DNA from: CAYLJV01 sp964554215
Lineage (GTDB): Archaea; Hadarchaeota; Hadarchaeia; Hadarchaeales; JAGGTB01
Direction: 5' to 3'
Length of the DNA stretch: 6,028 nt
Assembly (NCBI GenBank): GCA_964554215.1
Contig: CAZKND010000066.1
Coordinates: forward strand, 1-6,028
This document shows, piece by piece, positions 4,546-6,028 of the stretch. The position numbers and the translations under genes were made by a program. Each line of letters starts with the position of its first letter. Position 1 is the stretch's first letter. The notes beneath the pieces were generated by a model that was not told the DNA's origin, searched no databases, and worked only from the letters and a program-made list of their open reading frames with translations.

Positions 4546-6028
4546 TTACATCATTCCTGGCATTCCACCAGGCATTCCTCCAGGTGCTCCACCTGGGGCT
4601 CCGCCGGGTCCTCCTCCGGCAGGTGCTTCTTTCTCAGCAGCTGCTATGACATCGTCAATTCTGATAATCATAACTGCCGCTTCACTTCCTGAACTGACAG
4701 CTTGGCTTTTAACTGGTAGTGGTTCAACCACTCCATTATCCAACATGTTCTTCACTTCACCGGTGTAAGCGTCGAGACCGTATTCGGCCCCTCCTTCTTC
4801 GTGTTTCGAACGTAGTTCGACTAATGAGTCAATTGGATCATAGCCAGCGTTTTCGGATAGGGCTCTTGGTAGAGCTTCCAAAGCTTCAGCAAAAGATCGA
4901 ACTGCCAAAGCTTCCTTTCCACCGATAGTGTCAGCAAAGTCAGAAATCTTCATCGCCAGTTCTATCTCGGAGGATCCACCTCCAGCTAGAACTTTTCCAC
5001 TCTGAATAGAGCTTATGACGACGTTGATTGCGTCGGTTAGGCTTCTTTCGGCTTCGTCAACGATGTGTTCAGTTCCACCTCGTACGAGAACGCTAACAGC
5101 CTTGGGGTTCTTGCAATCCTCGATGAAAGTCATCTCGCTTCCGGAGACTTTTCTTTCTTCAACGAGGCCTGCTTCACCAAGATCGTTCTCTGAAAGGTCG
5201 TCGATGTTCGTGACTACAGTTCCGCCGGTTGCTCTTGCGAGTTTCTCCATGTCAGACTTCTTAGCCCTTCTAACTGCAACGATACCTTCCTGAGATAGGA
5301 AGTGTTGGGCTATGTCATCAATTCCTTTCTGACAAACGAGAACGTTTGCCCCGGATTCTTTGACACTGTCGACCATTTCACGGAGTTCTTCCTCCTCATG
5401 GTCTAGGAAACTCTGCAACTCGTCCGGACTGCTAACACTAATTTCGCTGTCCGCTTCAGTTTCTTGAACTTCCAGAGCCGTGTTGATCAAGGCTATCTTG
5501 GCATCTTCTACCTTCGATGGCATTCCAGGATGGACTCTTTCTTTATCTATTACGAGTCCATTGACCATGAAACTATCATCGATGCTGCCACCAACTTGTT
5601 TCTCTATTGCGATGTCATCCATGCTGGCGGTGCTATCGCCATCGGTTCCTTCTGCAACTTGTCTGACAGACTCGACCGACAAATCAGTCAGAGTACCAAC
5701 ATTGGCCTCGACCTTCTTTCCGGTCATGGCTGTCTTAGCAACTTGCTCTAGGATCTCTTCATCTTCTATACTGATTTCGGTAGCTAGATCATCCAAGAAT
5801 TCTTGAGCCTTTTCAGCTGCTTTGGAAAAACCAGAAGCTATCGTTGTTGGATGAATTCCTTGACCCAACAATTCGTCAGCTTGGTCCAAGAGTTTTGAAG
5901 CCAAAACGACGGCGGTCGTTGTGCCATCTCCGACTTCGTCCTCTTGAGTCTCAGCTACTTCAGCTATCATTTGAGCGGCTGGATGTTCGATATCCATCTC
6001 ATCCAGAATTGTGGCTCCGTCATTCGTG
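4546..6028 (-). CDS. Thermosome subunit (group II chaperonin), 5' end cut off by window
   Basis: The 493 visible residues are most of a thermosome subunit, which forms a double-ring, lid-bearing ATP-driven cage that folds cytosolic proteins. The reading frame stays open to the window edge: the conserved TNDGATIL lies at 6027-6004, upstream of the first visible ATG (5997), so that Met is internal. About 50-60 N-terminal residues are missing. Counting from the T of TNDG, the ATP motif GDGTTT is at 33-38, the catalytic Asp in LTDAI is at 332 (codon 5034-5032), and AGGGSSEIELA (348-358) and ENAGYDPID (392-400) follow. The apical domain spans roughly 150-300. The C-terminal tail is Gly-Pro-Met rich and ends GMPGMM. 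The protein is acidic, fitting a halophile. No frameshift is seen. It is convergent with Lhr; its promoter is outside the window, so regulation cannot be judged. Archaea often carry two or three paralogues, and which subunit this is cannot be told. Confidence 0.96.
   Translation of the reverse strand, partial: TNDGATILDEMDIEHPAAQMIAEVAETQEDEVGDGTTTAVVLASKLLDQADELLGQGIHPTTIASGFSKAAEKAQEFLDDLATEISIEDEEILEQVAKTAMTGKKVEANVGTLTDLSVESVRQVAEGTDGDSTASMDDIAIEKQVGGSIDDSFMVNGLVIDKERVHPGMPSKVEDAKIALINTALEVQETEADSEISVSSPDELQSFLDHEEEELREMVDSVKESGANVLVCQKGIDDIAQHFLSQEGIVAVRRAKKSDMEKLARATGGTVVTNIDDLSENDLGEAGLVEERKVSGSEMTFIEDCKNPKAVSVLVRGGTEHIVDEAERSLTDAINVVISSIQSGKVLAGGGSSEIELAMKISDFADTIGGKEALAVRSFAEALEALPRALSENAGYDPIDSLVELRSKHEEGGAEYGLDAYTGEVKNMLDNGVVEPLPVKSQAVSSGSEAAVMIIRIDDVIAAAEKEAPAGGGPGGAPGGAPGGMPGGMPGMM
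4549..4617 (-). repeat. Tandem GGxP repeats encoding the thermosome tail
   Basis: The last 23 codons encode a low-complexity tail with imperfect 12-base units giving PGGA, PGGA, PGGM, PGGM and then PGMM. GGM tails project into the chaperonin cavity in this family. The repeated codons vary at third positions, so this is not a recent perfect expansion, although such a tract can still change length by slippage. Confidence 0.8.

Noticed and set aside
5464..5806. Plus-strand frames opposite the thermosome gene
   Set aside because: They are antisense to a conserved chaperonin and have no domain or ribosome site.
5995..5997. ATG at 5997 as the thermosome start
   Set aside because: The frame continues upstream with the conserved TNDGATIL motif, so this Met is internal and the gene runs out of the window.
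1..6028. Defence island, CRISPR array, transposon or prophage
   Set aside because: No spaced direct repeats, transposase, integrase, terminal repeats or phage-like proteins are seen; the genes are housekeeping or small regulatory types.

Overview
The window is archaeal. The evidence is a thermosome (group II chaperonin) gene with a GGM tail, an archaeal-type Lhr helicase, an initiator tRNA with A1:U72 and an encoded CCA end, archaeal TATA-like boxes, and a probably leaderless regulator gene. A very acidic amphi-Trp protein (36 Asp/Glu in 101 residues) and an acidic thermosome point to a halophile that keeps high internal salt. Base composition is mid-40s % GC by eye, lower than typical haloarchaea. 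A nanohaloarchaeon is my best guess; a methanonatronarchaeon-like or low-GC haloarchaeal lineage is not excluded. The lineage call is inference.

Layout. Positions 17-94 (-) hold initiator tRNA-Met(CAU). A 142-base AT-rich divergent spacer follows, then a minimal ThiI-like PP-loop sulfurtransferase (237-914, +). Convergent to it is a small amphi-Trp protein (957-1262, -). A tight divergent promoter region (about 1263-1319) separates that gene from a small winged-helix regulator (1320-1589, +), which is followed after 63 bases by a full-length Lhr-family SF2 helicase (1653-4493, +). A short T-rich spacer with a hairpin lies between the helicase and a convergent thermosome subunit gene (4546 to beyond the window end, -), whose first part is cut off by the window edge.

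How the genes relate. ThiI normally thiolates U8 of tRNA, and the divergent initiator tRNA carries U8, so these neighbours may be substrate and enzyme, though that tRNA would be only one of many substrates. The regulator and Lhr are plausibly one transcription unit. A perfect 7-bp inverted repeat brackets the TATA box between the amphi-Trp and regulator genes and is a candidate operator. The thermosome and amphi-Trp genes look like independent units.

Most of the window is ordinary housekeeping content. The parts most worth a second look are the divergent regulatory region at 1263-1320 and the THUMP-less ThiI with an iron-sulfur-type cysteine set. I saw no mobile element, CRISPR array or clear novel multi-gene system.
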